A stretch of DNA of 64,000 nt. Source: Paenibacillus radicis (ex Xue et al. 2023) (GTDB taxonomy: Bacteria; Bacillota; Bacilli; Paenibacillales; NBRC-103111). The stretch lies in assembly GCF_024722015.1 (NCBI RefSeq), contig NZ_JANQBD010000014.1, positions 1 to 64,000 on the forward strand. Reading direction: 5' to 3'. The notes beneath the pieces were generated by a model, which saw only the letters and a list, made by a program, of their open reading frames with translations, did no database searches and had not been told where the DNA came from. Position 1 is the stretch's first letter. Each line of letters starts with the position of its first letter. The position numbers and the translations under genes are program-made. This document shows, piece by piece, positions 44,705-52,806 of the stretch.

Positions 44705-44896
44705 CTATGCAATTCTGTAGGTTTTTTCATCGTCGAGATTAGGGTACGAGTATATCTCGATGTAGGTCACAGCTGCGTACAATATGTCTGTGTCTTGCTG
44801 TTCCACTAACTGGATTAAGTATTGCACTGCACTAGGTATGCCTGCAACAACATATAGCCAAATATTTGTATCAATGACGACTTTATTTCTAAGCAT
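44705..44896 (-). pseudogene. Truncated PIN-domain (VapC-like) toxin remnant
   Basis: The 63 codons match only the first half of a PIN domain: VVIDTNIWLYV carries the first catalytic Asp and TYIEIYSYP the conserved Glu. The later acidic residues and the last ~65 residues of a usual ~130-residue toxin are missing; the frame ends in TAG and a terminator follows at once. The start overlaps the antitoxin stop by eight bases, as in intact pairs. A non-toxic remnant is the best reading; a functional mini-protein is unlikely. Confidence 0.75.
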
Positions 44897-45143
44897 CTCG
44901 ATCCTCTTCGTCCTTTCTTGAACGCAGAGCTTCTTTCATAAAAGGATCAGATAATGGGATTTTACCTGCTACTTGTTTAATGATATCGCATTTATTAAGT
45001 GTCGGTAATCGAATGATGGCTTTACCCTCTGAGAATTGAATCTCCACTTCATCATTTGATGATGCATGCAAGCCCTCCATCAAGAAATCTCTTAATGACG
45101 TAATATCATTTAATGTCATTTTCGTTACTTCTCCGTCATTCAT
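44889..45143 (-). CDS. Putative antitoxin of the degraded PIN toxin
   Basis: The 84-residue acidic protein is encoded directly before, and overlapping, the PIN-domain gene, the standard antitoxin position. It has a beta-like N-terminal half (DEVEIQFSEGKAIIRLP) and a charged C-terminal tail (MKEALRSRKDEEDRDA) that would wrap the toxin. No named antitoxin family was recognised. Both ATG 45143 and ATG 45119 (GGAGAAG eight bases before) are possible starts. Function is inferred from position. Confidence 0.65.
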   Translation of the reverse strand: MNDGEVTKMTLNDITSLRDFLMEGLHASSNDEVEIQFSEGKAIIRLPTLNKCDIIKQVAGKIPLSDPFMKEALRSRKDEEDRDA

Positions 45144-45313
45144 ATACGTTCACTTCCCCTTTATAATACCGTTTAATAATGACACATCACTACATTTATT
45201 ATACATTACAAACCGTATTATTTCATGCAGCAATAAAGGCTATAGCTACAGAATATCTATCTCAAACCTCCAGCCTGATTATCCATAACTCAAGTTCACA
45301 CAGCTTTTTGTAT

Positions 45314-45389
45314 TTATAAAGAAAACAGAGGAAAGGATTGAAGTGTAAGGGGCTCACCCTCGCATCTTGCCTCCTTTCCTCTATTTTCT
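45314..45389 (-). terminator. Terminator of the inositol operon
   Basis: On the minus strand GAAAATAGAGGAAAGGAG pairs with TCCTTTCCTCTGTTTTC over about 17 bp around a 30-base loop, followed by TTTATAAATAC. It starts 11 bases after the stop at 45400. Confidence 0.85.
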
Positions 45390-45399
45390 TGTTCACTAC

Positions 45400-46434
45400 T
45401 TACTCATCATAAGTCAGAAGCACTTTCAAACCGCGCTTCATTTCACAAATGTCGAAGCCCTCTCTCCACTGACTTAATGGAATCGTATGCGTGACCGTTT
45501 GCAGCAGGGGCAGCCTGCGCTGCCGCAGCAGCTGAAGCGTGCGGCTCCAGGTTTGCATCGAATGAGCGAGAGAACCAACTACTTGCAGCTGCTTGTACAG
45601 GATTGTATCAAAGGCCAGGCGAATCTCCTTGCCCAGAATACCTACCTGGACGTACCGTCCGCGCCGCTTCACAGCCTGCAAGCAAGCAGCAACGGAAGCT
45701 TCGACTCCGGCGCATTCCATCGCTACATCGACCCCGCGGCCATCCGTCTCGCGCTGAATGACCTCCTGCAGATTCTCCTGCAGGACGTCCACAGTCAGCG
45801 CCGCCCCCAGCTGCATCGCCATATCCAGACGCAGACGGTCCTGCGTCGTTCCGGCGACGATCACTTTGCAGCCTTTGGCAGCGAGCAGCAGAAGGCAAAG
45901 TGTGCCTATGGGACCTGGCCCGGACAGCAGAACCGTATCGCCGAGGTGGATGTCCGTCAGCTCCTCCACTGCCTGCACAGCGCAGGCCAGCGGTTCGGCT
46001 AACGCTGCCTCCTCCAAACTAACGTCATCAGGCAGCTTATGTACCTGATCGTCCCGCACCACAGCGTACTTCGTAAACGCTCCGTTCACTCCATGCCCCA
46101 TCCCGCGACGGATCGGGCAAAACATATAATACCCCTGCCGGCAATAGTCGCAATTGCCGCAGGTAACCGCCGTAGAAGGATTAACGGCTACACGGTCTCC
46201 TACGCTTATATTAGTTACAGCAGCTCCTATTTCGGCAATTACACCCGAAAATTCATGCCCCAGAATGACCGGGGGATAATTCTTGAATGAATCATGCAGA
46301 ACATGCAGATCTGTACCGCAAATACCTGTGAACTTAACCTCGATTTTGACATCGTGGTCACCGCAGCTCGGTTCAAGTACGTCGATTAACTCGACATGAC
46401 CCGGCCCTGGCTCTGTTTTGACAAGAGCTTTCAT
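45400..46434 (-). CDS. Zinc-dependent medium-chain dehydrogenase at the end of the iol operon
   Basis: The 344-residue MDR-family enzyme has catalytic-zinc ligands in GICGTDLH and GHEFSG, a structural-zinc loop CGNCDYCRQGYYMFC, and a Rossmann fold (LSGPGPIGTLC, residues about 170-180). It resembles sorbitol/threonine dehydrogenases, which oxidise polyols at a secondary alcohol. RBS GAGGAG precedes ATG 46434. It is the last gene of the inositol operon, 108 bp after iolA, so a role in oxidising another inositol isomer or polyol is plausible but unproven. Confidence 0.88.
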   Translation of the reverse strand: MKALVKTEPGPGHVELIDVLEPSCGDHDVKIEVKFTGICGTDLHVLHDSFKNYPPVILGHEFSGVIAEIGAAVTNISVGDRVAVNPSTAVTCGNCDYCRQGYYMFCPIRRGMGHGVNGAFTKYAVVRDDQVHKLPDDVSLEEAALAEPLACAVQAVEELTDIHLGDTVLLSGPGPIGTLCLLLLAAKGCKVIVAGTTQDRLRLDMAMQLGAALTVDVLQENLQEVIQRETDGRGVDVAMECAGVEASVAACLQAVKRRGRYVQVGILGKEIRLAFDTILYKQLQVVGSLAHSMQTWSRTLQLLRQRRLPLLQTVTHTIPLSQWREGFDICEMKRGLKVLLTYDE

Positions 46435-46477
46435 CCGTTCTTTCTCCTCTCAGGGAACCTAGATGCTTAGGATGCAA

Positions 46478-46519
46478 GGAAGCGCAGAATAACGGTTTAG
46501 AGGTTATTCCACGCTTCCA
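46478..46519 (-). other. Hairpin between iolA and the dehydrogenase gene
   Basis: GGAAGCG-(N)-AATAACGGTTTAGAGGTTATT-(N)-CGCTTCC forms a stem of about 15 bp in the 108-bp gap. There is no T-run on the minus strand, so it may stabilise or process the mRNA and lower expression of the last gene rather than terminate. Confidence 0.55.
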
Positions 46520-46542
46520 TTGGATAGTTTGAATATTTCTAT

Positions 46543-47991
46543 TTAATAACGGGCAACAACCATTTTTTTGCGTGTATAAAACTCTACGCCGTCTTTGCCA
46601 TTGGCATGCAGGTCGCCGTAGAATGACTTTTTATAGCCGGAGAAAGGGAAGAACGCCATAGGTGCGGGAACACCGACATTAATGCCCAGCATCCCTGCAT
46701 CGATATTATCGCGGTAATGTCGGATCGCCTTGGCGCTGTCCGTATACAAGCAGCCGCCATTAGCAAATTCCGAACGATTGGCGATAGCAATAGCTTCATC
46801 CAAGCTTTCCGCACGAACTACAGACAGGACGGGAGCAAAAATTTCGTCGCTCCAAATTTTCATATTCTCATTTACCTCATCAAAAACAGTAGGTCCGACG
46901 AAATAACCGGATCCTTCTGCTGCTGCCACATTCCGTCCATCCAAAGCAAGCTTGGCGCCCTCTTGCTCACCACTTTCGATGTACCCAAGGGTACGGGCTT
47001 TGTGGGTATCGCGGATAACAGGACCGAGGAATACGCCTTCGTCCATTCCATTACCGATGGAAATAGCTTTGGCCGCTTCGACTAGCCTGTCAACCAACTC
47101 GTCTCCAACAGAACCTACAGCAACAACAACGGAGGTAGCCATGCAGCGCTCACCCGCAGATCCGAAAGCAGCATTAACGATCTCTTTGACCGTAAGATCC
47201 AGATTGGCATCCGGAAGTACGATGGAATGGTTTTTGGCGCCAGCAAGAGCTTGCACTCTTTTACTGTTGGCAGCTGCGGTTTTGTACACATATTCGGCAA
47301 CCGGCTGCGAGCCGACGAATGAAATCGCACTGACATCTGGATGTTCCAGCAAGCCGTTAACGACATCGTGAGCTCCATGTACGATGTTCAACACCCCTGC
47401 TGGCAGACCCGCTTCCGTGAACAGCTCCGCCAAACGGTTGGCAAGCATTGGCGTACGCTCCGAAGGCTTCAGCACGAACGTGTTACCGCAGGCAATAGCA
47501 AGCGGGAACATCCAGCACGGCACCATCATCGGGAAATTAAACGGCGTAATGCCGCCTACTACCCCGATTGGATAACGGTGGAAGTTGGATTCAAGCCCTG
47601 TTGCGATATCCGGCAGCGTGCTGCCCATCATCAGCGTCGGTGCACCGGCAGCGAACTCGACGCATTCAATACCGCGCAAAACTTCGCCTTGTGCTTCGGA
47701 TAATGCTTTGCCGTTCTCGCGAGTTACGAGCTCAGCCAGCTCCTGCCAATGATCGACCAGCAGCTGCTGGTATTTGAACAATATTCTGGCGCGTCGAGGA
47801 ACGGGTACCAGCTTCCATTCTTGAAAAGCAGCTTTGGCTGCAACGACAGCGCGATCCACATCTTCCTTCGATGAATGCGGTACTCTGGCAATCGTCTCCC
47901 CTGTAGCCGGATTCGGTACAGCGTCTGTATGTGCGGAAGCGGCTTCAACCCACTCGCCGCCGATAAAATTTCTCAATGTTGGTATTGTCAT
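46543..47991 (-). CDS. iolA: Methylmalonate-semialdehyde/malonate-semialdehyde dehydrogenase (acylating)
   Basis: The 482-residue aldehyde dehydrogenase converts malonic semialdehyde, the product of inositol ring breakdown, to acetyl-CoA and CO2. Motifs are FNFPMMVPCWMFPLAI (typical of MMSDH), SFVGSQPVAEYVY, the catalytic Cys in GSAGERCMA and the C-terminal FFPFSGYKKSFYGD. ATG 47991 overlaps the iolJ stop (ATGA) and has AGGGGG eight bases before; a reading from 48009 would place the site inside the gene. Confidence 0.94.
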   Translation of the reverse strand: MTIPTLRNFIGGEWVEAASAHTDAVPNPATGETIARVPHSSKEDVDRAVVAAKAAFQEWKLVPVPRRARILFKYQQLLVDHWQELAELVTRENGKALSEAQGEVLRGIECVEFAAGAPTLMMGSTLPDIATGLESNFHRYPIGVVGGITPFNFPMMVPCWMFPLAIACGNTFVLKPSERTPMLANRLAELFTEAGLPAGVLNIVHGAHDVVNGLLEHPDVSAISFVGSQPVAEYVYKTAAANSKRVQALAGAKNHSIVLPDANLDLTVKEIVNAAFGSAGERCMATSVVVAVGSVGDELVDRLVEAAKAISIGNGMDEGVFLGPVIRDTHKARTLGYIESGEQEGAKLALDGRNVAAAEGSGYFVGPTVFDEVNENMKIWSDEIFAPVLSVVRAESLDEAIAIANRSEFANGGCLYTDSAKAIRHYRDNIDAGMLGINVGVPAPMAFFPFSGYKKSFYGDLHANGKDGVEFYTRKKMVVARY

Positions 47992-48833
47992 TGCCCTTTC
48001 CCCCTGCATCCCATAATAATCAATTTCTGTTTGGCTGTTGCTTCCACTGCGGCCATTGGCTCTTGAAACAGGCTGACCCGGTCAAATGCCTTTGGATTTT
48101 TTTCCATTTCTGCCCGCATGGTATGTCCAAAAGCCATACGCAATGCGGTTCCGATGTTGATTTTGCCAACTCTTGTTTTAACAAGCTTCTCCAAATCAGG
48201 ATCCGGTACCCCGCTTGATCCATGAATAACGAGCGGCACCGTGACACGGTCTTGAATCCGCTGCAGCAGTTCAAAATCTATGCTTGCTCCTTGTGTTTCC
48301 ATCCGATGCACCGTTCCAACGGACACGGCTACGGCGTCAATTCCTGTCTCACGCACGAAAATCTCAACTTCCTCCGGATTAGAGAGGATATGCTTCATTG
48401 CGATGGATGGGTCGGTGTAGCCGACAGATCCTATTTCCGCTTCTACGGATACGCCATGAGCATGAGCATAATCGGCGATTTCCTTCGTAGTTCGGATGTT
48501 ATCCTCAAGAGACAGCTGCGAGCCGTCATACATAACCGAGCTGAAGCCATGGCTGATTGCGTCCATGCAGGATTGCAAATCCTTGCCGTGATCCAGATGA
48601 ACGCATACCGGTACGGATGCGTTCCGCGCGGCCACCAGCATCTGCGGGGCCAAATAAGCCAAAGGCATATGCTTCAATGCCGGCAGGTTCGCAGCAATGA
48701 TAACCGGAGCACCTACCTCCTCGGCTGCCCGGATCACCGGCAATATATCCTCATAACCGTAAACATTGAAGCCCGGTATAGCGTAATCGCTGTCCGCAGC
48801 ACGGTCTACGATTTCTTTTAACGTAACTAACAT
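47988..48833 (-). CDS. iolJ: Class II aldolase, 6-phospho-5-dehydro-2-deoxy-D-gluconate aldolase
   Basis: The 281-residue class II fructose-bisphosphate-aldolase family protein has zinc ligands in CVHLDHGKD, VEAEIG, VGTVHRM and VIHGSSGVPD. In the inositol pathway it cleaves DKGP to dihydroxyacetone phosphate and malonic semialdehyde. Its place between iolC (kinase) and iolA supports this over a fructose-bisphosphate role. AAAGGGAG precedes ATG 48833. Confidence 0.92.
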   Translation of the reverse strand: MLVTLKEIVDRAADSDYAIPGFNVYGYEDILPVIRAAEEVGAPVIIAANLPALKHMPLAYLAPQMLVAARNASVPVCVHLDHGKDLQSCMDAISHGFSSVMYDGSQLSLEDNIRTTKEIADYAHAHGVSVEAEIGSVGYTDPSIAMKHILSNPEEVEIFVRETGIDAVAVSVGTVHRMETQGASIDFELLQRIQDRVTVPLVIHGSSGVPDPDLEKLVKTRVGKINIGTALRMAFGHTMRAEMEKNPKAFDRVSLFQEPMAAVEATAKQKLIIMGCRGKGQ

Positions 48834-48881
48834 GATGATCTTCTCCCTTTCCCTTCATCCAACGCTTGCTTGCAGCCGTAC

Positions 48882-49877
48882 TTATTTCGCTGGATTCGCG
48901 TCAATGATTGCTTGAATTTGCTCGACAGTTGGCATGGCATCCGAACAGCTGTGGCTTGACACGACGATCGAAGCAGATGCGCTTCCGAACTCTTGACTGC
49001 GATCTACTTCCCAGCCATGCATAATGCCGTAAATAAATGCCCCGGCGAACGAATCGCCTGCACCAAAGGTTTTGACGACATTGGCAGGGAACGTTCTGCC
49101 CGTCAGCACCCGTCCATCCTTCGTAAACGCTACAGAGCCATCTCCACCGTGTTTCACCAGCACAATTTGGGCATGATGACTGAACCATTTTTGCGCGGTT
49201 GCTTGATCATTATGCTGCAATGGCCCATGAACGGCCTCCATCAAGTCAAACTCTTCTCTGCCGCCTAAGATGACATCGCTCTTCTCAGCGACTAGTCCGC
49301 AGTACACGCCCGCTTCCTCACGCGTTGTCCAGCTATAAGGGCGGTAATCAATATCGAAGAACACAACTACATTATGCTTTCTAGCCAGCTCAATAGCTTT
49401 AAACGCAGCTTCTCTGGACGGACTTTTGGCGAGAGCGGTACCGGAAATCAGTATGGATTTGGCGCTTTTTATATAGTCCTCGGATACGTCGCCTGGCTCC
49501 AGCTTAAAGTCTGCCACATTATCGCGATACATCAGAATACTGCATTCGGTCGGTGACAAAATCTCGGTAAAAGCCAACCCTGTTACACTGCCTGAACGGT
49601 CAGTAATAACACTTGAGGTGTCGATGCCCTCTTTTTCCAAATATCCGGTAATAAAACGACCGTGCTGATCATCCGATACGCGGCCAATAAAGCCTGTCTT
49701 CATACCCAAACGGGCCATTGCGATAGTAATGTTAGCCGGAGATCCTCCGACATATTTGGTAAAAGTGCGGGTTTCTTCCATAGGACGATGAATTTCATTA
49801 GCGTTCAAATCGATACATAAGCGCCCTAAACCGATGAAATCAACGGTGCGATTTGGTTCAAAAGATAACAGGCTCAT
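48882..49877 (-). CDS. iolC: 5-dehydro-2-deoxygluconokinase
   Basis: The 331-residue PfkB-family sugar kinase has FIGLGRLCIDLNA and KYVGGSPANITIAMARLG for substrate binding, LSPTECSILMYRDNVADF specific to IolC, and the active-site base in TFGAGDSFAGAF. It phosphorylates 5-dehydro-2-deoxy-D-gluconate. The start at 49877 gives the family length and N-terminus; AAGGGGA lies 12 bases upstream. A longer frame to 49916 has no better site. Confidence 0.94.
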   Translation of the reverse strand: MSLLSFEPNRTVDFIGLGRLCIDLNANEIHRPMEETRTFTKYVGGSPANITIAMARLGMKTGFIGRVSDDQHGRFITGYLEKEGIDTSSVITDRSGSVTGLAFTEILSPTECSILMYRDNVADFKLEPGDVSEDYIKSAKSILISGTALAKSPSREAAFKAIELARKHNVVVFFDIDYRPYSWTTREEAGVYCGLVAEKSDVILGGREEFDLMEAVHGPLQHNDQATAQKWFSHHAQIVLVKHGGDGSVAFTKDGRVLTGRTFPANVVKTFGAGDSFAGAFIYGIMHGWEVDRSQEFGSASASIVVSSHSCSDAMPTVEQIQAIIDANPAK

Positions 49878-49934
49878 AAGAGATAAGAGTCCCCTTCCAT
49901 GACATGATAGATGCAAAAGTGAGTATAGACGTAG

Positions 49935-50759
49935 TTACTTCTTCCACTGCTTCATAATCCACTCATGATCCGGATCGTTATGAAACTTCCAGGTACGGAT
50001 CGGTCCGGCCATGACATTCAAGTAATATACATCATATCCGGGCGGAGCTGAGACGGGATGGTAGCCCTTCGGAACGAGCACCGTATCACCGTTACTTAAA
50101 ATCAATGTTTCATCCAACGAACGATCATCCGTATAAACACGCTGGATGGCAAAACCATGCTCAGGCTGTATTTTATGATAGTAGGTTTCCTCCAGATAGG
50201 ATTCCTCTGGTAAATTGTTCTCATCATGCTTATGCGGTGGGTAGCTGGACCAGTGGCCATTCGGCGTGAACACCTCAACTACCAGCAGGCTTTCTGCGGG
50301 CTTATTTTCAGGCAAAATTTGATGTATTCTCCGCTCCGTATTGCCTTGCCCACGAATCTCAACCTCGATATCTTCAGGGGCAATTAGCCGTGCTTCGAGC
50401 TCGCCTTTGGCCGGTGCGCTGCATATTGCCAGCTCCACAGCCGTCACTGCTTCAAGCTCAAGCTCAACACCTGGGGGAACATAAACGCTATAGGGCTGCT
50501 TTTGCTCAAACACGCTCATCCGGTCACCGATTTCATTCCAGCTTTTTCCGCCTGCCGCTGCGTTTGCTTTTCCACTCAGAAGCACCGCGCACAGTTCAGT
50601 TGAATCTCCTGCTTGCCTTTTAAACGATTGCCCAGGTGTTAGCTTGAACACTTCAAAACCAACATAAGTCCATCCCGCGGAAGCTGGAGTCACGGTTACT
50701 ATATTGCCGTTAGCTTCCGGCTCTGGCGCGCTTGATACGATCAGTTCGGATTTTGCCAT
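49935..50759 (-). CDS. iolB: 5-deoxy-glucuronate isomerase
   Basis: The 274-residue bicupin enzyme isomerises 5-deoxy-glucuronate to 5-dehydro-2-deoxygluconate. Metal-binding cupin residues are in YPPHKHDENNLPEESYLEE split as PPHKHDE and EESYLEETYYH, and the conserved PKGYHPVSAPPGYDVYYLN follows. AAGGAGG lies eight to nine bases before ATG 50759. The adjacent iolC and iolG genes fix the assignment. Confidence 0.95.
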   Translation of the reverse strand: MAKSELIVSSAPEPEANGNIVTVTPASAGWTYVGFEVFKLTPGQSFKRQAGDSTELCAVLLSGKANAAAGGKSWNEIGDRMSVFEQKQPYSVYVPPGVELELEAVTAVELAICSAPAKGELEARLIAPEDIEVEIRGQGNTERRIHQILPENKPAESLLVVEVFTPNGHWSSYPPHKHDENNLPEESYLEETYYHKIQPEHGFAIQRVYTDDRSLDETLILSNGDTVLVPKGYHPVSAPPGYDVYYLNVMAGPIRTWKFHNDPDHEWIMKQWKK

Positions 50760-50784
50760 GGTTGACTATTCCTCCTTGTACTTC

Positions 50785-51795
50785 CTAGATTTCTTCCAGT
50801 TTAACCGGTCTGCCTTCCAATAGAGAACGTTTCGCCGCCGCGGCAATACGTTCAGCTTGCAATGCATCGTTGCCGTCAACCGGCACCCTCGTACCATTCA
50901 CTATGGCGTGAAGAAATGCCAAAGTTTCCTCTGCATACGCTTGCTCATACCGTTCCAGGAAAAAGTATTTCGGATTGTCACGATATACGGCATCCTTCGT
51001 GCTGATTTCTGCCGTATTCGGATGATCATTAGCTATTTGAATGCAGCCCTTCGAACCAAATACTTCTACCCGCTGGTCATAGCCATAGACCGCTTGACGG
51101 CTGTTATCAATTACACCCAACGCTCCGTTAGCAAATTTCAACGTTGTTATCGCCGTATCGATATCACCAAGCTCCCCGATCACAGGATCGACCAGAACCG
51201 CCCCCTGAGCATATACCTCTTCAACCTCACTGTTCGCTACAAAACGCGCCATATCAAAGTCATGGATGGCCATATCCATAAATAGCCCGCCAGATACTTT
51301 GATATAGTCTGCCGGAGGCGGAGCCGGATCACGCGAAGTAATTTTGATCAGATGAGGATCTCCGATCTGACCTTCGAGTACGCAATCACGGACCCGCTTG
51401 AAGTTATGGTCGAATCGTCTGTTAAAGCCGGTTTGCAGCAATACGCCATGCTCTTTAACCGTCTCCAAAGCTTGCTGAGTTTGTAAATAATCCATGCTGA
51501 TCGGTTTTTCGCAGAAAATATGCTTGCCTGCCTTTGCCGCTTCTTCTATTAAAGGAACATGGGTATGTGTTGAGGAACAAATGTAAACCGCTTGAACTTC
51601 CGGATCCTGCAATACATCACGATAATCCGCGGAAACATGGGGTATGCCTAGCTCAGCAGCCCACTCCTTAAGAGAGTCCGAAATCATCACATCCGAAACA
51701 ATGTGCAGCTCAGCCTGCGGATGACGGGCGATATGCCCCGCGTGCAGCTTCCCAATTCGGCCAACGCCGATAATGCCAATTTTTATTTTTGTCAT
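50785..51795 (-). CDS. iolG: Inositol 2-dehydrogenase
   Basis: The 336-residue GFO/IDH/MocA-family enzyme has the nucleotide motif GVGRIGKLHA (residues 10-19), the catalytic-site EKP in FCEKPIS, and DMAIHDFDMARF with the conserved Asp and His. It oxidises myo-inositol to 2-keto-myo-inositol (scyllo-inosose), the first step. AGAGGT precedes ATG 51795. It lies 81 bp after iolE. Confidence 0.93.
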   Translation of the reverse strand: MTKIKIGIIGVGRIGKLHAGHIARHPQAELHIVSDVMISDSLKEWAAELGIPHVSADYRDVLQDPEVQAVYICSSTHTHVPLIEEAAKAGKHIFCEKPISMDYLQTQQALETVKEHGVLLQTGFNRRFDHNFKRVRDCVLEGQIGDPHLIKITSRDPAPPPADYIKVSGGLFMDMAIHDFDMARFVANSEVEEVYAQGAVLVDPVIGELGDIDTAITTLKFANGALGVIDNSRQAVYGYDQRVEVFGSKGCIQIANDHPNTAEISTKDAVYRDNPKYFFLERYEQAYAEETLAFLHAIVNGTRVPVDGNDALQAERIAAAAKRSLLEGRPVKLEEI

Positions 51796-51876
51796 AAGTG
51801 CTGAACCTCTTTCAAAATAAAGATGGAATTCATTAAAAGTAAACGTACAAAAAGTTAATTTAATTGAACATTCCGC

Positions 51877-52758
51877 TTAAGCAGGAGTGATCTCTGCAAT
51901 ATATTGTTTAGCTATACGCGCATACTCTACAGGCTCTGCGATAGCAGGATCCTGCTCGGCCTCAATAGTGACCCAGCCTTCATAGCCGCGTTTGGCCAAT
52001 TCTTCATAGATCGGAGCGAAGTCGATAACCCCGTCACCTGGCACGGTAAATATTCCTTTGCGTACTGCCTCACGGAAACGAACACCCTCAGCCTGCTTCC
52101 ATTCAAGCACATCCTTACGGACATCCTTTAGGTGAATATAGGGAATTCGATCGTAATAGGTCTGTAAAATCTCGAGCGGATCGCTCCCTCCAAAATAGGC
52201 ATGACCCGTATCGTACAGCATATGAACCAAATCAGGGTCGGTAGAATCCATCAATCGTTTGATCTCTTCCCCGCTCTCTACAACGGTTTCCCCATGGTAA
52301 TGGTAGACCAGCTTCATTCCCAGCTGCTTGCAGTAACGGCCCGCCTCATGAAGTCCTTCCACCATATTGCTCCATTGTTCATCCGTCAGAGGTTCGATGT
52401 GAACGCTGTTCTTGTTTAAATCTTCAAATGCATTGCCGGTTTCGCAGGTAACGACATGCTTGCAGCCCATCTCATGCAAAAAATCAGCATGCTCACGAAA
52501 CGCTTGCAATTCTTCAGCGTGCCGGGACTTGTCGCTAAAGTGCACCGATTTCCATTGCGACGTTAGCTCCATTCCATAGCTGTCCAGCAGTTTTTTCAAA
52601 GCCTCGGTGTCACGCGGGAACTTGCGGCAAAACTCCGTTCCAACAAAGCCCAGCTCGGACATTTGGGACAAAACCTGCTCTGCCGTGTAATGATCTCCAA
52701 GCGCCATAATATCTTCATTCACCCAATTGATAGCGGATATGCCGTACTTGATTTTCAT
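51877..52758 (-). CDS. iolE: Inosose dehydratase
   Basis: The 293-residue xylose-isomerase-like TIM barrel begins with KYGISAINWVNEDI, close to the GIxPINWxNDD start of IolE proteins. Metal ligands are expected in GTEFCRKF, YHYHGETV, MLYDTGHAYFGG and WVTIEAEQD. It dehydrates 2-keto-myo-inositol to the trihydroxycyclohexadione used by IolD. The length fits IolE rather than the isomerase IolI. AGGAGG precedes ATG 52758. Confidence 0.93.
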   Translation of the reverse strand: MKIKYGISAINWVNEDIMALGDHYTAEQVLSQMSELGFVGTEFCRKFPRDTEALKKLLDSYGMELTSQWKSVHFSDKSRHAEELQAFREHADFLHEMGCKHVVTCETGNAFEDLNKNSVHIEPLTDEQWSNMVEGLHEAGRYCKQLGMKLVYHYHGETVVESGEEIKRLMDSTDPDLVHMLYDTGHAYFGGSDPLEILQTYYDRIPYIHLKDVRKDVLEWKQAEGVRFREAVRKGIFTVPGDGVIDFAPIYEELAKRGYEGWVTIEAEQDPAIAEPVEYARIAKQYIAEITPA

Positions 52759-52806
52759 TGATTGGCCTCCTATTATCCATTCATAAGTTAACTTGCAGCT
52801 ATTTGT

